Shown: positions 15,634 to 27,609, counted from the first letter of the stretch. The stretch is DNA of 64,000 nucleotides from RGIG1995 sp045126815 (GCA_045126815.1 JBGVPD010000001.1:7599-71598), one strand, 5' to 3'. Notes: a model not told the origin generated them from the letters alone. Numbers and translations: made by a program.

Positions 15634-15652
15634 CGGACTTTATGAGTATAAT
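15622..15652 (+). promoter_or_regulatory. Possible promoter of ligA-obgE
   Basis: TTGTAT (15622-15627) and TATAAT (15647-15652) with a long 19-base spacer, overlapping the -35 region of the divergent dehydrogenase promoter. The -10 is good, the rest weak. Confidence 0.4.
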
Positions 15653-15687
15653 CGTATATGTTACTTTATTTATTTAATTCTGAATAA

Positions 15688-17670
<1,983 letters not shown>

Positions 17671-17685
17671 GGCAGGTGACGACCA

Positions 17686-18966
17686 ATGATAATTGATAAG
17701 GTTAAATTATATGTAAAAGCGGGAGACGGCGGTAACGGTGCTGTGTCCTTCAGGAGAGAAAAGTACGTTTCTCACGGCGGTCCCGACGGTGGAGACGGCG
17801 GTAACGGTGGTAATATCGTTATTGAGATCGACGAGGGAGAAAATACGCTTTTACGTTATAAGTACCATAAAAAATTTATAGCTGATAATGGCGGAGACGG
17901 TATGAAATCAAAGTTTCACGGTAAGACGGCAGATGATTTGATACTTAAAGTTCCGCCCGGTACGGTAATTCGCGATGCTGAAAGCGGTAAAGTAATAAAG
18001 GATATGTCTTCATCAGAGCCCTTTGTTTTATGTAAAGGCGGAAGAGGCGGTTGGGGAAACAGACATTTTTCCACACCTACAAGACAAATTCCGAGATTTG
18101 CCAAGAGCGGCATCAAGGGAGAAGAAAAAGAAGTTGTTTTTGAGCTGAAAATGTTGGCAGACGTAGGTTTAGTCGGATTTCCAAACGTCGGAAAATCTAT
18201 GCTTTTGTCTAAAATCAGTGCGGCAAAGCCCAAGATCGCGAACTATGAGTTTACAACACTTTCACCTAATTTAGGTGTTGTTGATGCAGGGGAAGAGCGA
18301 TCGTTTGTTGCGGCAGATATTCCCGGAATAATCGAGGGGGCTGCTGAAGGAGCAGGTCTCGGACATGATTTTCTGAGACATATAGACAGATGCAGACTTC
18401 TTATTCACGTTGTTGACGTATCGGGAATGAGTGGACGTGATCCTATTGATGATATCAACAAGATAAATGCCGAACTAGCCGAATACAGCGAAGATCTTGC
18501 AAACAGACCTCAGATTATAGCTGCCAATAAGTGCGATATGAGTGAAGAGGGCGAGTTTGACAAAAATGCTTTTGAAAAGTTTGTAAAAGAAAACGGTTAT
18601 GATCTTATATATATTTCCGCGCTTACCGGAAAGAACGTCAAGGAGCTTGTTCATATGACAGCCGACGTGCTCAAAGAACTGCCGCCTTTAACCATCTATG
18701 ATACGGAATATTTCCCGGAAAATATTGCTGTTGATGATAAGAGTAATCATGATATATTGATAAAGAATGTAAACGGTACTTACGTTGTTGAAGCTGATTG
18801 GATTTATAAACTTATGGGTTCGATCAATTTTGACGATTATGAATCGCTTATGTATTTCCAGAAAGTGCTTAAGAATGCAGGAGTGTTCGAAAAACTTGAA
18901 GAACGCGGGGTAAAAGACGGAGATACGGTAAGTATGTACGATTTTGAGTTCGATTTTGTAAAATAA
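17686..18966 (+). CDS. obgE: Obg/CgtA GTPase
   Basis: A 426-residue ribosome-associated GTPase involved in 50S assembly and the stress response. The Gly-rich Obg fold (1-158) contains GGDGGNGGNIVIEID; the G domain has G1 GFPNVGKSMLL (about 165-175), G2 FTTLSPNLGVV, G3 DIPGIIEGA and G4 NKCD; a C-terminal OCT domain (about 345-426) of the Firmicutes form follows. In G1 a Met takes the place of the Thr/Ser that usually follows GKS, a mild deviation. It sits 15 bases behind ligA and ends in a bidirectional terminator shared with hisJ. Confidence 0.97.
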   Translation: MIIDKVKLYVKAGDGGNGAVSFRREKYVSHGGPDGGDGGNGGNIVIEIDEGENTLLRYKYHKKFIADNGGDGMKSKFHGKTADDLILKVPPGTVIRDAESGKVIKDMSSSEPFVLCKGGRGGWGNRHFSTPTRQIPRFAKSGIKGEEKEVVFELKMLADVGLVGFPNVGKSMLLSKISAAKPKIANYEFTTLSPNLGVVDAGEERSFVAADIPGIIEGAAEGAGLGHDFLRHIDRCRLLIHVVDVSGMSGRDPIDDINKINAELAEYSEDLANRPQIIAANKCDMSEEGEFDKNAFEKFVKENGYDLIYISALTGKNVKELVHMTADVLKELPPLTIYDTEYFPENIAVDDKSNHDILIKNVNGTYVVEADWIYKLMGSINFDDYESLMYFQKVLKNAGVFEKLEERGVKDGDTVSMYDFEFDFVK

Positions 18967-18972
18967 ATAAAA

Positions 18973-19001
18973 AACAGACAACAAAAATGTTGTCTGTTTT
19001 T
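18973..19001. terminator. Bidirectional terminator shared by obgE and the his operon
   Basis: ACAGACAACA and TGTTGTCTGT form a 10-bp stem flanked by A runs and T runs. Confidence 0.88.
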
Positions 19002-19004
19002 GCT

Positions 19005-19787
19005 TTATATTGTGTCTATCAAACTAAGACCTATTTCTTTGGCTAATTGTTCGCACACATCAAATTTAAAAGAAATATTTTCAGCAGAATGACTGTCGCT
19101 TGATAAGATAAACTTTCCGCCTTTTTCTTTTATATATTTCATGATCGGAACTGAAGGGTAGGGAGCGGTTCTGTATCCTCTTGAAATAGCGCCTGTGTTG
19201 ATTTCAAATGGTTTTCCGTATGGGATTAACTCATCTATCGCCTTTTTATATGCATTAACATATCTTTCGTTTGCTTCGTCAAAGAGTTTATATCCCTCGT
19301 TAAATTTTGTAATAAGGTCGAAATGACCGATAATGTCAGCATTAGTGTCTTTTATTACGTTTGCAACTTGTTTGTAATAGTCTTCAGCGTAGGAGTATAT
19401 GTCACCGTTGTAATACTTATTCACGTCAGTGATCAATATTTGTTCCGAATGGTCAACACCAAGATAATTACCATCTTTTAGTACATAATGCACACTGCCT
19501 ATCTTGTAGTCAAAATTTATATCGAGAATAGGCGCGAAACTATCTTGTTCAATGCCAAGCAGAACTTTTATCTTATCTGCATATTTACTTTTTAGGGAAG
19601 TTATATTATCAAAATATTGCTGAAGATTATCTTTACTCATTCCAAAGACAGAATCAATTCCTGTATAGGAATGACCGGACAGACCAACTACCTTTAGCCC
19701 CTTGTCAATAGCCGAGAGTATCATTTGTTCGGGTGTATTTTTGCCGTCACAAAACGTTGTGTGCATATGCAGATCGCACAAGATCAT
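19005..19787 (-). CDS. hisJ: Histidinol-phosphatase, PHP type
   Basis: A 260-residue PHP-superfamily phosphatase that removes phosphate from L-histidinol-phosphate, the step before HisD. Metal-binding motifs are in order: [11 protein letters not shown] at the N-terminus, LSGHS (about 36), GIEQD (about 79), SVHYVL, IGHFDL and SSDSH near the C-terminus. Length and motifs match HisJ/HisK of Gram-positive bacteria, not the HAD-type HisB phosphatase of E. coli. It is the last gene of the his operon; its ATG overlaps the hisIE stop by four bases. Confidence 0.93.
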   Translation of the reverse strand: MILCDLHMHTTFCDGKNTPEQMILSAIDKGLKVVGLSGHSYTGIDSVFGMSKDNLQQYFDNITSLKSKYADKIKVLLGIEQDSFAPILDINFDYKIGSVHYVLKDGNYLGVDHSEQILITDVNKYYNGDIYSYAEDYYKQVANVIKDTNADIIGHFDLITKFNEGYKLFDEANERYVNAYKKAIDELIPYGKPFEINTGAISRGYRTAPYPSVPIMKYIKEKGGKFILSSDSHSAENISFKFDVCEQLAKEIGLSLIDTI

Positions 19788-20434
19788 TTCGTCATTTTCT
19801 CCTGTTTTACTTTTTTATCAATTACGTGGCGTGAAGCAAGTTCATTATGAATATCTTCAAGTGAAATTCCCATTTCGATCATAAGAACCATAACGTGATA
19901 GGTTAAGTCTGCAATTTCGTAAATTGTTTCTTTTTTATCGTCATTTTTGGCGCCGATAATAACTTCAGTACATTCTTCTCCGACCTTCTTTAAGATCTTA
20001 TCAAGACCTTTTTCAAAAAGATATGTTGTATATGAACCTTCTTTTTTGTCAAGCTTTCTTCCTTCAATAAGCTTCATAAGACCTTCAAGAGAAAATTCGT
20101 GAAGTTCATCGCTTTCCCAAACGGGATTTTCAAAACATGAAGTAGTGCCGAGGTGACAAGCCGGACCGTCGGGTTCAACCATAACGGTTAATGCATCTTT
20201 ATCACAGTCAGCGGTAATTGAAACGATATGTTGATAATTTCCGCTTGTTTCACCCTTCAGCCATAAGCATTGTCTCGAACGGCTGTAAAAACACGTTAGG
20301 CCTTTTTCTATAGATATCTGAAGACTTTCTTTATTCATATATGCCAAGGTTAAAACTTTTTTTGTTTTGGCATCTACAACAATAGCGGGGATAAGTCCTT
20401 TTTCGTCAAATTTAAGTTCATTGATATTGATCAT
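19784..20434 (-). CDS. hisI: Fused phosphoribosyl-AMP cyclohydrolase / phosphoribosyl-ATP pyrophosphatase
   Basis: A 216-residue bifunctional enzyme (HisIE) for steps 2 and 3 of histidine synthesis. The HisI half (about 1-110) has [28 protein letters not shown] with the metal aspartates and Cys, and the zinc Cys in [10 protein letters not shown]. The HisE half (about 120-216) has [21 protein letters not shown] and the [11 protein letters not shown] helix with the Mg-binding acids. The coding region is followed at once by hisJ and preceded, after 35 bases, by hisF. Confidence 0.95.
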   Translation of the reverse strand: MININELKFDEKGLIPAIVVDAKTKKVLTLAYMNKESLQISIEKGLTCFYSRSRQCLWLKGETSGNYQHIVSITADCDKDALTVMVEPDGPACHLGTTSCFENPVWESDELHEFSLEGLMKLIEGRKLDKKEGSYTTYLFEKGLDKILKKVGEECTEVIIGAKNDDKKETIYEIADLTYHVMVLMIEMGISLEDIHNELASRHVIDKKVKQEKMTK

Positions 20435-20469
20435 AACTTTTACCTTCTTTTAACAGATTAAATAAAATA

Positions 20470-21228
20470 TTACAGTCTCATACAAATTCCGTTTGCAGAG
20501 AGTTCTTTTTTTAGGTCATTGATCTCAACTTCGCCAAAGTGGAATATAGATGCTGCAAGACCGGCATCAACTTTTGGAAGTGTTTTAAACAGATCAACAA
20601 AATGCTGTTTATTGCCCGCTCCGCCTGATGCAATAACGGGAATAGATACGGCGTTACATACTTTATCAAGCATTTCAAGGTCAAAACCTTTTTTTACTCC
20701 ATCGGTGTCAATAGAGTTTACAACGATTTCTCCCGCGCCGTTGTTATAGCATCTTTTTATCCACTCAATAGCTTCCATACCTGTGTTTTCGCGTCCTCCT
20801 TTGGAAAATACGCTGAACACACCATCAACGCGTTTGACGTCTACGGATAAAACTACACACTGATCACCGTAAAGTTTTGCGGCTTCGTATACGAGATCGG
20901 GATTTTTAATAGCGCCTGAGTTAACGCTGACTTTATCGGCTCCGCATTTTAGAACTCTATCGAAGTCATCGACGGTATTTATACCTCCACCGACCGTAAG
21001 CGGAATAAATATAGTTTTTGCAACTTCGCAAAGAATGTCGGAAAATAGTTTTCTTTCTTCAAACGAAGCGGTAATATCATAAAAAACAAGCTCGTCGGCT
21101 CCATTGTCGCTATAATATTTAGCGAGTTCAATGGGAGAGGAAACGTCGTTTAATCCTTCAAAATTAACACCTTTAACAACGCGTCCGTTTTTTACATCAA
21201 GGCAGGGAATAATTCTTTTTGTTGTCAT
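20470..21228 (-). CDS. hisF: Imidazole glycerol phosphate synthase, cyclase subunit
   Basis: A 252-residue (beta/alpha)8 barrel that joins with HisH to make imidazole glycerol phosphate and AICAR. The catalytic aspartates are in CLDVKNGRVVKG (D11 region) and NSIDTDGVKKG (about 130), and the phosphate-binding loops are PLTVGGGI and ASGGAG. Its ATG overlaps the hisA stop by four bases. Confidence 0.97.
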   Translation of the reverse strand: MTTKRIIPCLDVKNGRVVKGVNFEGLNDVSSPIELAKYYSDNGADELVFYDITASFEERKLFSDILCEVAKTIFIPLTVGGGINTVDDFDRVLKCGADKVSVNSGAIKNPDLVYEAAKLYGDQCVVLSVDVKRVDGVFSVFSKGGRENTGMEAIEWIKRCYNNGAGEIVVNSIDTDGVKKGFDLEMLDKVCNAVSIPVIASGGAGNKQHFVDLFKTLPKVDAGLAASIFHFGEVEINDLKKELSANGICMRL

Positions 21229-21938
21229 TTTGCCACCTCGATAGCTTCCTTTAGATCAATAGCTTTTGTATAGTAAGCTTTTCCGATAATTGCTCCGTAA
21301 ATGTTCTTGTCAGAAAGTCTCTTAACGTCGTCGATGGAAGAAACTCCGCCCGATGCGATTATTTGCATATTGAGTTTCTTTGATAAATTATCGTATAGTT
21401 CGTGGTTTGTGCCTTTCATGGCGCCGTCTTTTGATATATCCGTGCAAATTATGGTTTTTATACCGATAGATTGCATATTTATGCAGAAATCAAATGCGTC
21501 AAGAGAGGATTTTTCGGTCCAACCTTTTACAGCTACGTAACCGTCTTTGATATCAACACCGATCGCAATTTTTTCATCGTATTTTTCTACAGCTCTTTTT
21601 GCAAAATCGGGATCAGTAACGGCTGCCGTTCCTAATATTACACGGTCAATACCTTTTTGCACATATTTATCTATGATATCCATAGAGCGAATGCCTCCGC
21701 CTACTTCACAAAAAGCGCTTGTATGAGCTTTTATTTTGCAAATTGTGTCAATGTTGGGAGTTGTGCCGTCTTTTGCGCCTTCAAGGTCAACGAGATGTAT
21801 GTGGGTAGCACCCGATTTAATAAAATCGTCAGCTATTTCAACGGGATTTGTGCTATACACGGTCATTTGATTGTAGTCACCTTTAAATAGTCTGACTGCC
21901 TTATTTTCAAATAGATCAATAGCAGGGAATATAATCAT
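21225..21938 (-). CDS. hisA: ProFAR isomerase
   Basis: A 237-residue barrel enzyme that isomerises phosphoribosyl-formimino-AICAR-phosphate. Catalytic aspartates are D8 in FPAIDLFENKAVRL and the later one in CTDISKDGAMKG (about 127-131); phosphate-binding loops are EVGGGIRS and ASGGVSS. It lies three bases downstream of hisH and overlaps hisF by four bases. Confidence 0.97.
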   Translation of the reverse strand: MIIFPAIDLFENKAVRLFKGDYNQMTVYSTNPVEIADDFIKSGATHIHLVDLEGAKDGTTPNIDTICKIKAHTSAFCEVGGGIRSMDIIDKYVQKGIDRVILGTAAVTDPDFAKRAVEKYDEKIAIGVDIKDGYVAVKGWTEKSSLDAFDFCINMQSIGIKTIICTDISKDGAMKGTNHELYDNLSKKLNMQIIASGGVSSIDDVKRLSDKNIYGAIIGKAYYTKAIDLKEAIEVAK

Positions 21939-21941
21939 AAA

Positions 21942-22562
21942 CTATATGCCCCCTTTCTCGCAAAATGCGCGAAGTATATTTAATCCAACGTTGCCGCTTT
22001 TTTCGGGGTGGAACTGACAACCGTAGATATTGTTTAGGCCTACCGCTGCAGTTACGTCGCAACCGTATTCGGACGTTGCAATAAGTGACTCATCGCATCC
22101 CGAAGCGTAATACGAGTGAACGAAATATACAAAATCGCCTTCGTTTATGTATTTAAAAAGAGGAGACTTCTTTCCGTTAAATTTTAGTGAATTCCAGCCT
22201 ATATGCGGTATCTTCAATTCTTTGTCAACAATATCTGAAAGCGGCTTGATTTCACCTTTTAAAAGCCCAAGCCCCTTTGATTCACCGTATTCGTAGCTTT
22301 TTTCAAAAAGCATCTGCATACCGAGACATATGCCAAGGAGGGGTTTACCGTTTTTGGCTTCACATATAATAATATCGGATAATCCCGAGTTAAACAGTTT
22401 CTCGGAGGCATCTTTGAACGCACCAACACCGGGAAGGATTATTTTATCTGCTTTTTTTATAACATCGGGGTCGTTTGTTACAACCGTATCAGCACCAACG
22501 AATGCAAGTGAGCTTTTCAGAGAAAAAAGATTACCGACACCGTAGTCAATAATAGCTATCAT
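21942..22562 (-). CDS. hisH: Imidazole glycerol phosphate synthase, glutaminase subunit
   Basis: A 206-residue class-I glutamine amidotransferase that feeds ammonia to HisF. The nucleophile Cys lies in LLGICLGMQMLF (about 76-87) and the His/Glu pair in GCQFHPEKSG near residue 184; the N-terminal IDYGVGNL and LPGVGAF motifs are also present. It overlaps the hisB stop by one base. Confidence 0.97.
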   Translation of the reverse strand: MIAIIDYGVGNLFSLKSSLAFVGADTVVTNDPDVIKKADKIILPGVGAFKDASEKLFNSGLSDIIICEAKNGKPLLGICLGMQMLFEKSYEYGESKGLGLLKGEIKPLSDIVDKELKIPHIGWNSLKFNGKKSPLFKYINEGDFVYFVHSYYASGCDESLIATSEYGCDVTAAVGLNNIYGCQFHPEKSGNVGLNILRAFCEKGGI

Positions 22563-23152
22563 TAAAGAAGTCCTTTCGTGGAGGGAATTTCGTTTATAAA
22601 GGCAGGATCAATTCTTGCAGCCTGTCCCAATGCTCTGGCTACCGCTTTAAATGCGCCTTCAATTATGTGGTGTGAATTTGTACCGCTGAGTTGTTTTATG
22701 TGAAGAGTGATCTTTGCGTTTCTAACAAAACCAAGCCAAAATTCTTCTACAAGCTCAGTATCAAAATCGCCCACTTTTTCTGTGGGTATTTCAAGAGAGT
22801 AACCTAGGTAATCTCTGCCCGAAATATCAACTGCAGCGAGGATAAGAGACTCGTCCATAGGAAGAGTTATATCTCCGTATCGTGTTATACCTCTCTTTTC
22901 TCCAAGTGCATCCGCAAAGGCAATACCAAGGCATATACCTATATCTTCAGCAGTGTGATGATAGTCAACGTACGTGTCGCCTAAACAGTTGATCTCCATA
23001 TCAAAACGGCTGTGTTTTGAAAACAGCGTTAACATATGGTCGAGAAAACCGCAACCTGTATTTATTTTAGACTCGCCTTTGCCGTCAAGCCTTATTTTTA
23101 ACTGTATATCTGTTTCAGCAGTTTTTCTTTTAATTTCAGCAACTCTTATCAT
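22562..23152 (-). CDS. hisB: Imidazoleglycerol-phosphate dehydratase
   Basis: A 196-residue manganese-dependent dehydratase, the monofunctional form without the E. coli phosphatase domain; that step is done by HisJ in this operon. The paired metal motifs DYHHTAEDIGI (about 64-74) and NSHHIIEGAFKA (about 163-174) are complete, as is the N-terminal GCGFLDHML. It overlaps hisC by four bases. Confidence 0.97.
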   Translation of the reverse strand: MIRVAEIKRKTAETDIQLKIRLDGKGESKINTGCGFLDHMLTLFSKHSRFDMEINCLGDTYVDYHHTAEDIGICLGIAFADALGEKRGITRYGDITLPMDESLILAAVDISGRDYLGYSLEIPTEKVGDFDTELVEEFWLGFVRNAKITLHIKQLSGTNSHHIIEGAFKAVARALGQAARIDPAFINEIPSTKGLL

Positions 23153-24213
23153 TCACATTCCTCCAATACTTTTCTTAGAGCAAAAATCAGAGCTGTCATC
23201 TGTTCACCTGTTCCCACCGTAATACGAACGTATTCGCTTATTCTCGGCTTCGAGAAGTGACGGACGAGTATACCTTTTGCTTTAAGTTTTTCGTATATGA
23301 TTTTTCCGTCAACTTTGGGGTGTTTCGCGAAAATAAAGTTAGATTTTGAATTTGTTGTTACAAATCCCATATCGTTTAATTTTTTTGTCGTGTATTCGCG
23401 GTTATTTGCTATTTCCAGGCAATTAGCTTTTGTATAAGCTTCATCATTAAGAACGCCTATACCTGCCGCCATTGTCATTCTGTTAATGTTATAGGGGTTA
23501 GTTGAATATTTAACGGTGTTAAGGTCGGAAATAATTTCTTTGCTACCTACACCAAACCCAAGTCTTGCACCTGCCATAGAACGTGATTTTGAGAATGTTT
23601 GGCAGACAAGCAGATTATCGTATTTTTTTACGAGGGGGATGCAAGATTCGGCGCCGAAATCAACGTAGGCTTCATCAATTACTACAACATTGTCGGGGTT
23701 TGAAACAAGTATTTCCTCGATTTGTTTCGGCGATAAAGTCATACCGGTAGGAGCGTTTGGATTAGCAATAAAAATTGTTTTATTTATACCCTTGTAATCG
23801 TTAACGTCAATTGAAAAATCATCCTTCAAAGGTATTTCTTTATAAGGAATATTGTTAAGTTCGGCGAAAACACTGTAAAAACCATATGAAATATCGGGGA
23901 ATACAGCGGGATGCTTTTCGTCACAGAATGCCATAAAAGCAAAGTTTAATATCTCGTCCGAACCGTTTGTCATAAGAACGTTGTCGTATTCTACACCACA
24001 AAGTTCAGCGACTTTTTCCGTAAGAGATCTGCACTCGGGATCGGGATAAAGTTGCAACTTTTGCGCCTCTTCCATAGCTGATATAATAGCTTTTTCGGAG
24101 GGAGGGAAGGGCGACTCGTTTGTGTTGAGTTTTATATATTGTGTGTCTTTGGGTTGTTCACCGGGGGTATAGGGAACAAGATTTTTATATTTTTCACTGA
24201 AAAATCTGCTCAT
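23149..24213 (-). CDS. hisC: Histidinol-phosphate aminotransferase
   Basis: A 354-residue fold-type-I PLP aminotransferase that converts imidazole-acetol phosphate to histidinol phosphate. LNTNESPFPPS near the N-terminus, NPNAPTGMTL and VIDEAYVDF in the centre, and the PLP Lys in QTFSKSRSMAGARLGF (about 210-225) are seen; the substrate Arg is in the VRITVGTGEQM end region. It sits between hisD (21 bases upstream) and hisB. Confidence 0.96.
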   Translation of the reverse strand: MSRFFSEKYKNLVPYTPGEQPKDTQYIKLNTNESPFPPSEKAIISAMEEAQKLQLYPDPECRSLTEKVAELCGVEYDNVLMTNGSDEILNFAFMAFCDEKHPAVFPDISYGFYSVFAELNNIPYKEIPLKDDFSIDVNDYKGINKTIFIANPNAPTGMTLSPKQIEEILVSNPDNVVVIDEAYVDFGAESCIPLVKKYDNLLVCQTFSKSRSMAGARLGFGVGSKEIISDLNTVKYSTNPYNINRMTMAAGIGVLNDEAYTKANCLEIANNREYTTKKLNDMGFVTTNSKSNFIFAKHPKVDGKIIYEKLKAKGILVRHFSKPRISEYVRITVGTGEQMTALIFALRKVLEECE

Positions 24214-24234
24214 AATTATTCTTCCTAATCAAAT

Positions 24235-25509
24235 TTATTTATCTATTCTGATCATAGCGCTTTTTGCGTGTGCTGTCAGGCCCTCTTTTTCGGCGAAATA
24301 CGCAACATCCTTAGCAACCTTCTTAAGCGCTGTTTCCGTATAATATGTATACTGTGTTTTCTTAATAAAATCGTCAACTGATAAGGGGTTGGAGAATTTT
24401 GCTGTTCCGCTTGTGGGGAGTGTGTGGTTTGGACCTGCAAAGTAGTCACCCAATGCTTCAGGACAGTATCTTCCCATAAATATTGAACCTGCATGTCTGA
24501 TCTTATCAAGATAATCAAACGGGTTATCAACACAAAGTTCAAGGTGCTCGGGAGCTATTTCGTTTGAAATTTCAATAGCCTTATCAAGTGAGTCGGCAAC
24601 AATGATCTTTCCGTTATTGTCGATCGAAATTCTCGCGATTTCGCTTCTTTCGAGTTTTTCGAGTTGCTTTTCAATTTCATCTCTTACACTTATAGCGTAC
24701 TCCATAGAATCAGTAACAAGAACAGCACTTGCCATCTTATCGTGTTCAGCTTGAGAGAGAAGGTCAGAAGCAACAAATTCTTTAGGTGTATTTGCATCGG
24801 ATACAACAAGGATTTCGGAAGGACCGGCTATCATATCAATAGATACAGTTCCGAATACCTGTTTTTTAGCTTCTGCAACGAATGCATTTCCGGGGCCTAC
24901 GATTTTATCGACCTTAGGTATAGTTTCTGTCCCATAAGCCAAAGCGGCAATAGCCTGAGCTCCGCCTACCTTGAATATACGGTCAACGCCGGCAATTTTT
25001 GCAGCGGCTAAAATGTAAGGATTAATTTTTCCGTTCTTTGAGGGGGGCGTTGTGATAACTATTTCTTTAACACCGGCAATTTTTGCGGGTATTGAATCCA
25101 TAAGTACTGTTGATGGATAAGCAGCAGTTCCTCCGGGAACGTATAGACCCGCTTTATCAACGGGGATTATTTTTTGTCCTACGACGATTCCTTCTTCGTC
25201 GTTTATTATAAAACTGTTTCTGAGTTGTTTTTCGTGAAATTTTCTTATATTAGCTGCCGCTTTTTTTAAAATTTCAATAAATTCTGACGGAACTTCTTCT
25301 ACAGCTTCTTCGATTTCTTCCTTTGATACCTCAAGCGATTTTAGAACAGCCTTATCGAATTTTTCACAATACTCAAAAAGGGCAGAGTCGCCGTTTTTTC
25401 TGACTTTTTCAATAATTTCGGTTACTATACCTGCAACGTCGGTTTCGTTAACCGTTCTTGCGAAAATATCACTGTTTTCAACTTCGCCGTATTTTAAAAT
25501 CTTTATCAT
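24235..25509 (-). CDS. hisD: Histidinol dehydrogenase
   Basis: A 424-residue zinc enzyme that oxidises L-histidinol twice with NAD to give histidine. Family motifs VPGGTAAYPSTVLM (about 124), IVGPGNAFVAEAKK (about 203), the catalytic and zinc residues in LLSQAEHDKMA and IAPEHLEL, and AGPNHTLPTSGTAKF (about 357) are intact. The ATG overlaps the hisG stop by four bases. Confidence 0.97.
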   Translation of the reverse strand: MIKILKYGEVENSDIFARTVNETDVAGIVTEIIEKVRKNGDSALFEYCEKFDKAVLKSLEVSKEEIEEAVEEVPSEFIEILKKAAANIRKFHEKQLRNSFIINDEEGIVVGQKIIPVDKAGLYVPGGTAAYPSTVLMDSIPAKIAGVKEIVITTPPSKNGKINPYILAAAKIAGVDRIFKVGGAQAIAALAYGTETIPKVDKIVGPGNAFVAEAKKQVFGTVSIDMIAGPSEILVVSDANTPKEFVASDLLSQAEHDKMASAVLVTDSMEYAISVRDEIEKQLEKLERSEIARISIDNNGKIIVADSLDKAIEISNEIAPEHLELCVDNPFDYLDKIRHAGSIFMGRYCPEALGDYFAGPNHTLPTSGTAKFSNPLSVDDFIKKTQYTYYTETALKKVAKDVAYFAEKEGLTAHAKSAMIRIDK

Positions 25510-26144
25510 TCTTTATCCTCGACCTGCTTTGAAAGACTTTGCAGGATTTTTTCAATTTGTTGGTTTTTAAATTTAAAGCTTGATTTATTTGCGATAAGAC
25601 GTGCGCTTATCGGGAAAATGGTTTCTTTCACTTCGAGATTATTTTCTTTTAACGTCGTTCCTGTCTCAACAATATCAACTATTACGTCGGATAAGCCTAA
25701 AATCGGAGCGATTTCAATAGAGCCATTTAGATGTATTATATCTATTTCACGTCCTTTGGAAGCGTAAAAATCACGGGTGATCTTAGTGAATTTCGTTGCT
25801 ACCTTCAACGTTTTTTGTAAGTCGTCTCTAAAATCGGACTTTGCGGCAACAGCCATTCTGCATTTGCCGATATCAAGATCAAGTAATTCATATACATCAG
25901 GGGTGTATTCGAGAAGAATATCTTTTCCTGCAACACCAATATCAGCAGCGCCTCTTTCTACATAGATAGCAGAATCGGAGGGTTTTACCCAGAAATATCT
26001 AACGCACAATTCGTCGTTTTCAAAAATAAGTTTTCTGTTGTTTTCCTTAATAGAGGGGCATTCAAAACCTGCTTTTTCAAACATAGCATAAACTTTTTCG
26101 CCGAGTCTGCCTTTTGGAAGAGCTATATTAAGCATTGTTTTCAA
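25506..26144 (-). CDS. hisG: ATP phosphoribosyltransferase, short form
   Basis: A 212-residue HisG of the short type, which lacks the C-terminal allosteric domain and needs HisZ for activity and histidine feedback. It condenses ATP with PRPP in the first committed step. LPKGRLGE at the N-terminus, the substrate-binding GAADIGVAGKD and the PRPP motif SDVIVDIVETGTTLKENNLE are seen. HisZ is encoded immediately upstream with a 17-base overlap, in keeping with a hetero-octamer. Confidence 0.96.
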   Translation of the reverse strand: MKTMLNIALPKGRLGEKVYAMFEKAGFECPSIKENNRKLIFENDELCVRYFWVKPSDSAIYVERGAADIGVAGKDILLEYTPDVYELLDLDIGKCRMAVAAKSDFRDDLQKTLKVATKFTKITRDFYASKGREIDIIHLNGSIEIAPILGLSDVIVDIVETGTTLKENNLEVKETIFPISARLIANKSSFKFKNQQIEKILQSLSKQVEDKE

Positions 26145-27255
26145 GTATTACCACCCCTTTATCCTTAAGCCTGAGAAGCTGTTTGTATTTTATGTCGCAG
26201 GGCACACGCCTTTGTGCCATAACGCTTTTTCCGTTATCGGTCAGCATTTTTATTGCGTTGTTAAGTGACGTTATATCATCGTTTTCGTCATAAATTATAA
26301 CGGTATCAACATCGTAGGACTTGGATACTTCGTCAAATCTTTCAAGCATATCAAGATAGACGGCAAATCCTATGGCTTTGGATTTTCTACCCATTTTTGT
26401 CATCAGATTATCATACTGACCGCCTGATAAAACACCTGCCGGAATATTGTTTATGAAACCTTTAAATACAATTCCGTTATAATAATTCATATCGTTAATT
26501 ACCGAAAAATCAATTCTTATCATATTGGCATAACCGTTTTGTTCAAGTGACTCGGTTATGAGTTTTAATTCATTAAATTTTGTTTTATCAATGTAATTAC
26601 CAATATAACTTTCGATTTCTGAGAGAACTTTTGAGGGAGAACCGTATGTTTGTACCATCTTTTTAAGAACTTCGGTACCTTCTTCACTGACACCGTCGTT
26701 TTTACATATATTTACAAGTTCATGTGTGTTCTTTTCGCTAATACATTTTAAAATATCTTTTTTGTTTTCGGGAGATATCTTTATTTGATCGATAATATCC
26801 GAAATAAATCCCAAATGAGAAATATCAAGAACGCAGTCGTTTGATATACTTTTGAGACTTTCGCAAGCGAGCATAAGAACTTCATATATGTTGTAAACGT
26901 CAACGGAACCTATACATTCGAGGCCCGATTGCATAATTTCTTTATATGAATGAGCTCCATTTGATATACGGTAAACGTTTTCGTCATAGAATACTTTTTT
27001 TACACAGTTATCTTCATCTTTTGTGTTCTTGATAATTGAAAGGGTAACGTCAGGTTTCAAAGCAAGAAGTTTACCGTTTGTATCCGTAAAAGTAATTATA
27101 CTGTCGGATATCAAAAAGTCTTTGTTACGTACGTAAAGATCGTATTCTTCAAATTTACTCATTTTATATTGAGAATAACCGTATTTGCCGTAAAGCTGAC
27201 GAAGTTTAAATACGGCTTTTTCGCCATTTTTCAGCGCAGAATAATTGAACTCCAT
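26128..27255 (-). CDS. hisZ: ATP phosphoribosyltransferase regulatory subunit
   Basis: A 375-residue HisRS-like protein without tRNA-charging function that activates short HisG and carries the histidine site. The class-II synthetase core is recognisable (LALKPDVTLSI motif 2-like, YNGIVFKGFINN, PAGVLSGGQYDNLMTKMG), while the C-terminal anticodon-binding domain of HisRS is absent or much changed. Its end overlaps hisG by 17 bases, and hisR lies three bases upstream. Confidence 0.92.
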   Translation of the reverse strand: MEFNYSALKNGEKAVFKLRQLYGKYGYSQYKMSKFEEYDLYVRNKDFLISDSIITFTDTNGKLLALKPDVTLSIIKNTKDEDNCVKKVFYDENVYRISNGAHSYKEIMQSGLECIGSVDVYNIYEVLMLACESLKSISNDCVLDISHLGFISDIIDQIKISPENKKDILKCISEKNTHELVNICKNDGVSEEGTEVLKKMVQTYGSPSKVLSEIESYIGNYIDKTKFNELKLITESLEQNGYANMIRIDFSVINDMNYYNGIVFKGFINNIPAGVLSGGQYDNLMTKMGRKSKAIGFAVYLDMLERFDEVSKSYDVDTVIIYDENDDITSLNNAIKMLTDNGKSVMAQRRVPCDIKYKQLLRLKDKGVVILENNA

Positions 27256-27258
27256 ATA

Positions 27259-27552
27259 TTAGTCCTCTTTTTTTGTGAATTTATCTATTGTTTCTTTGTA
27301 TCCGCCGCTTCCGTAGTTGAGACATTTATTTACACGGCTTATAGTGGCAGTGCTTACACCGGTTTTAGACAATACTTCCTGATAGCTTTTGCCTTCGTTA
27401 AGCAAAAATGCAACTTCAAGTCTCTGTGACATATCCTGAATTTCCTTGATAGTGCAAACGTCTTCAAAAAACTTTCTGCATTCTTCTTCGTCTTTCAAGC
27501 TTAAAATTGCCTTAAAAAAGTTTTCAGTAAGTTCGTTGTATATGTTTTTCAT
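27259..27552 (-). CDS. hisR: YerC/HisR-type TrpR-family repressor
   Basis: A 97-residue DNA-binding protein of the TrpR superfamily, YerC/YecD branch. The conserved FFEDVCTIKEIQDMSQRLEVA and the helix-turn-helix YQEVLSKTGVSTATISRVNK are seen. In Gram-positive bacteria this branch is known as a histidine-responsive repressor of his genes (HisR). Here it is the first gene of the complete his operon, three bases ahead of hisZ, and a palindrome sits in the promoter, which would make it autoregulatory. The gene symbol rests on family and context. Confidence 0.88.
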   Translation of the reverse strand: MKNIYNELTENFFKAILSLKDEEECRKFFEDVCTIKEIQDMSQRLEVAFLLNEGKSYQEVLSKTGVSTATISRVNKCLNYGSGGYKETIDKFTKKED

Positions 27553-27609
27553 TAACTAAATCACCCTTTACAAAATTATGATAATTTTTACAATACAATT
27601 ATGTATGGT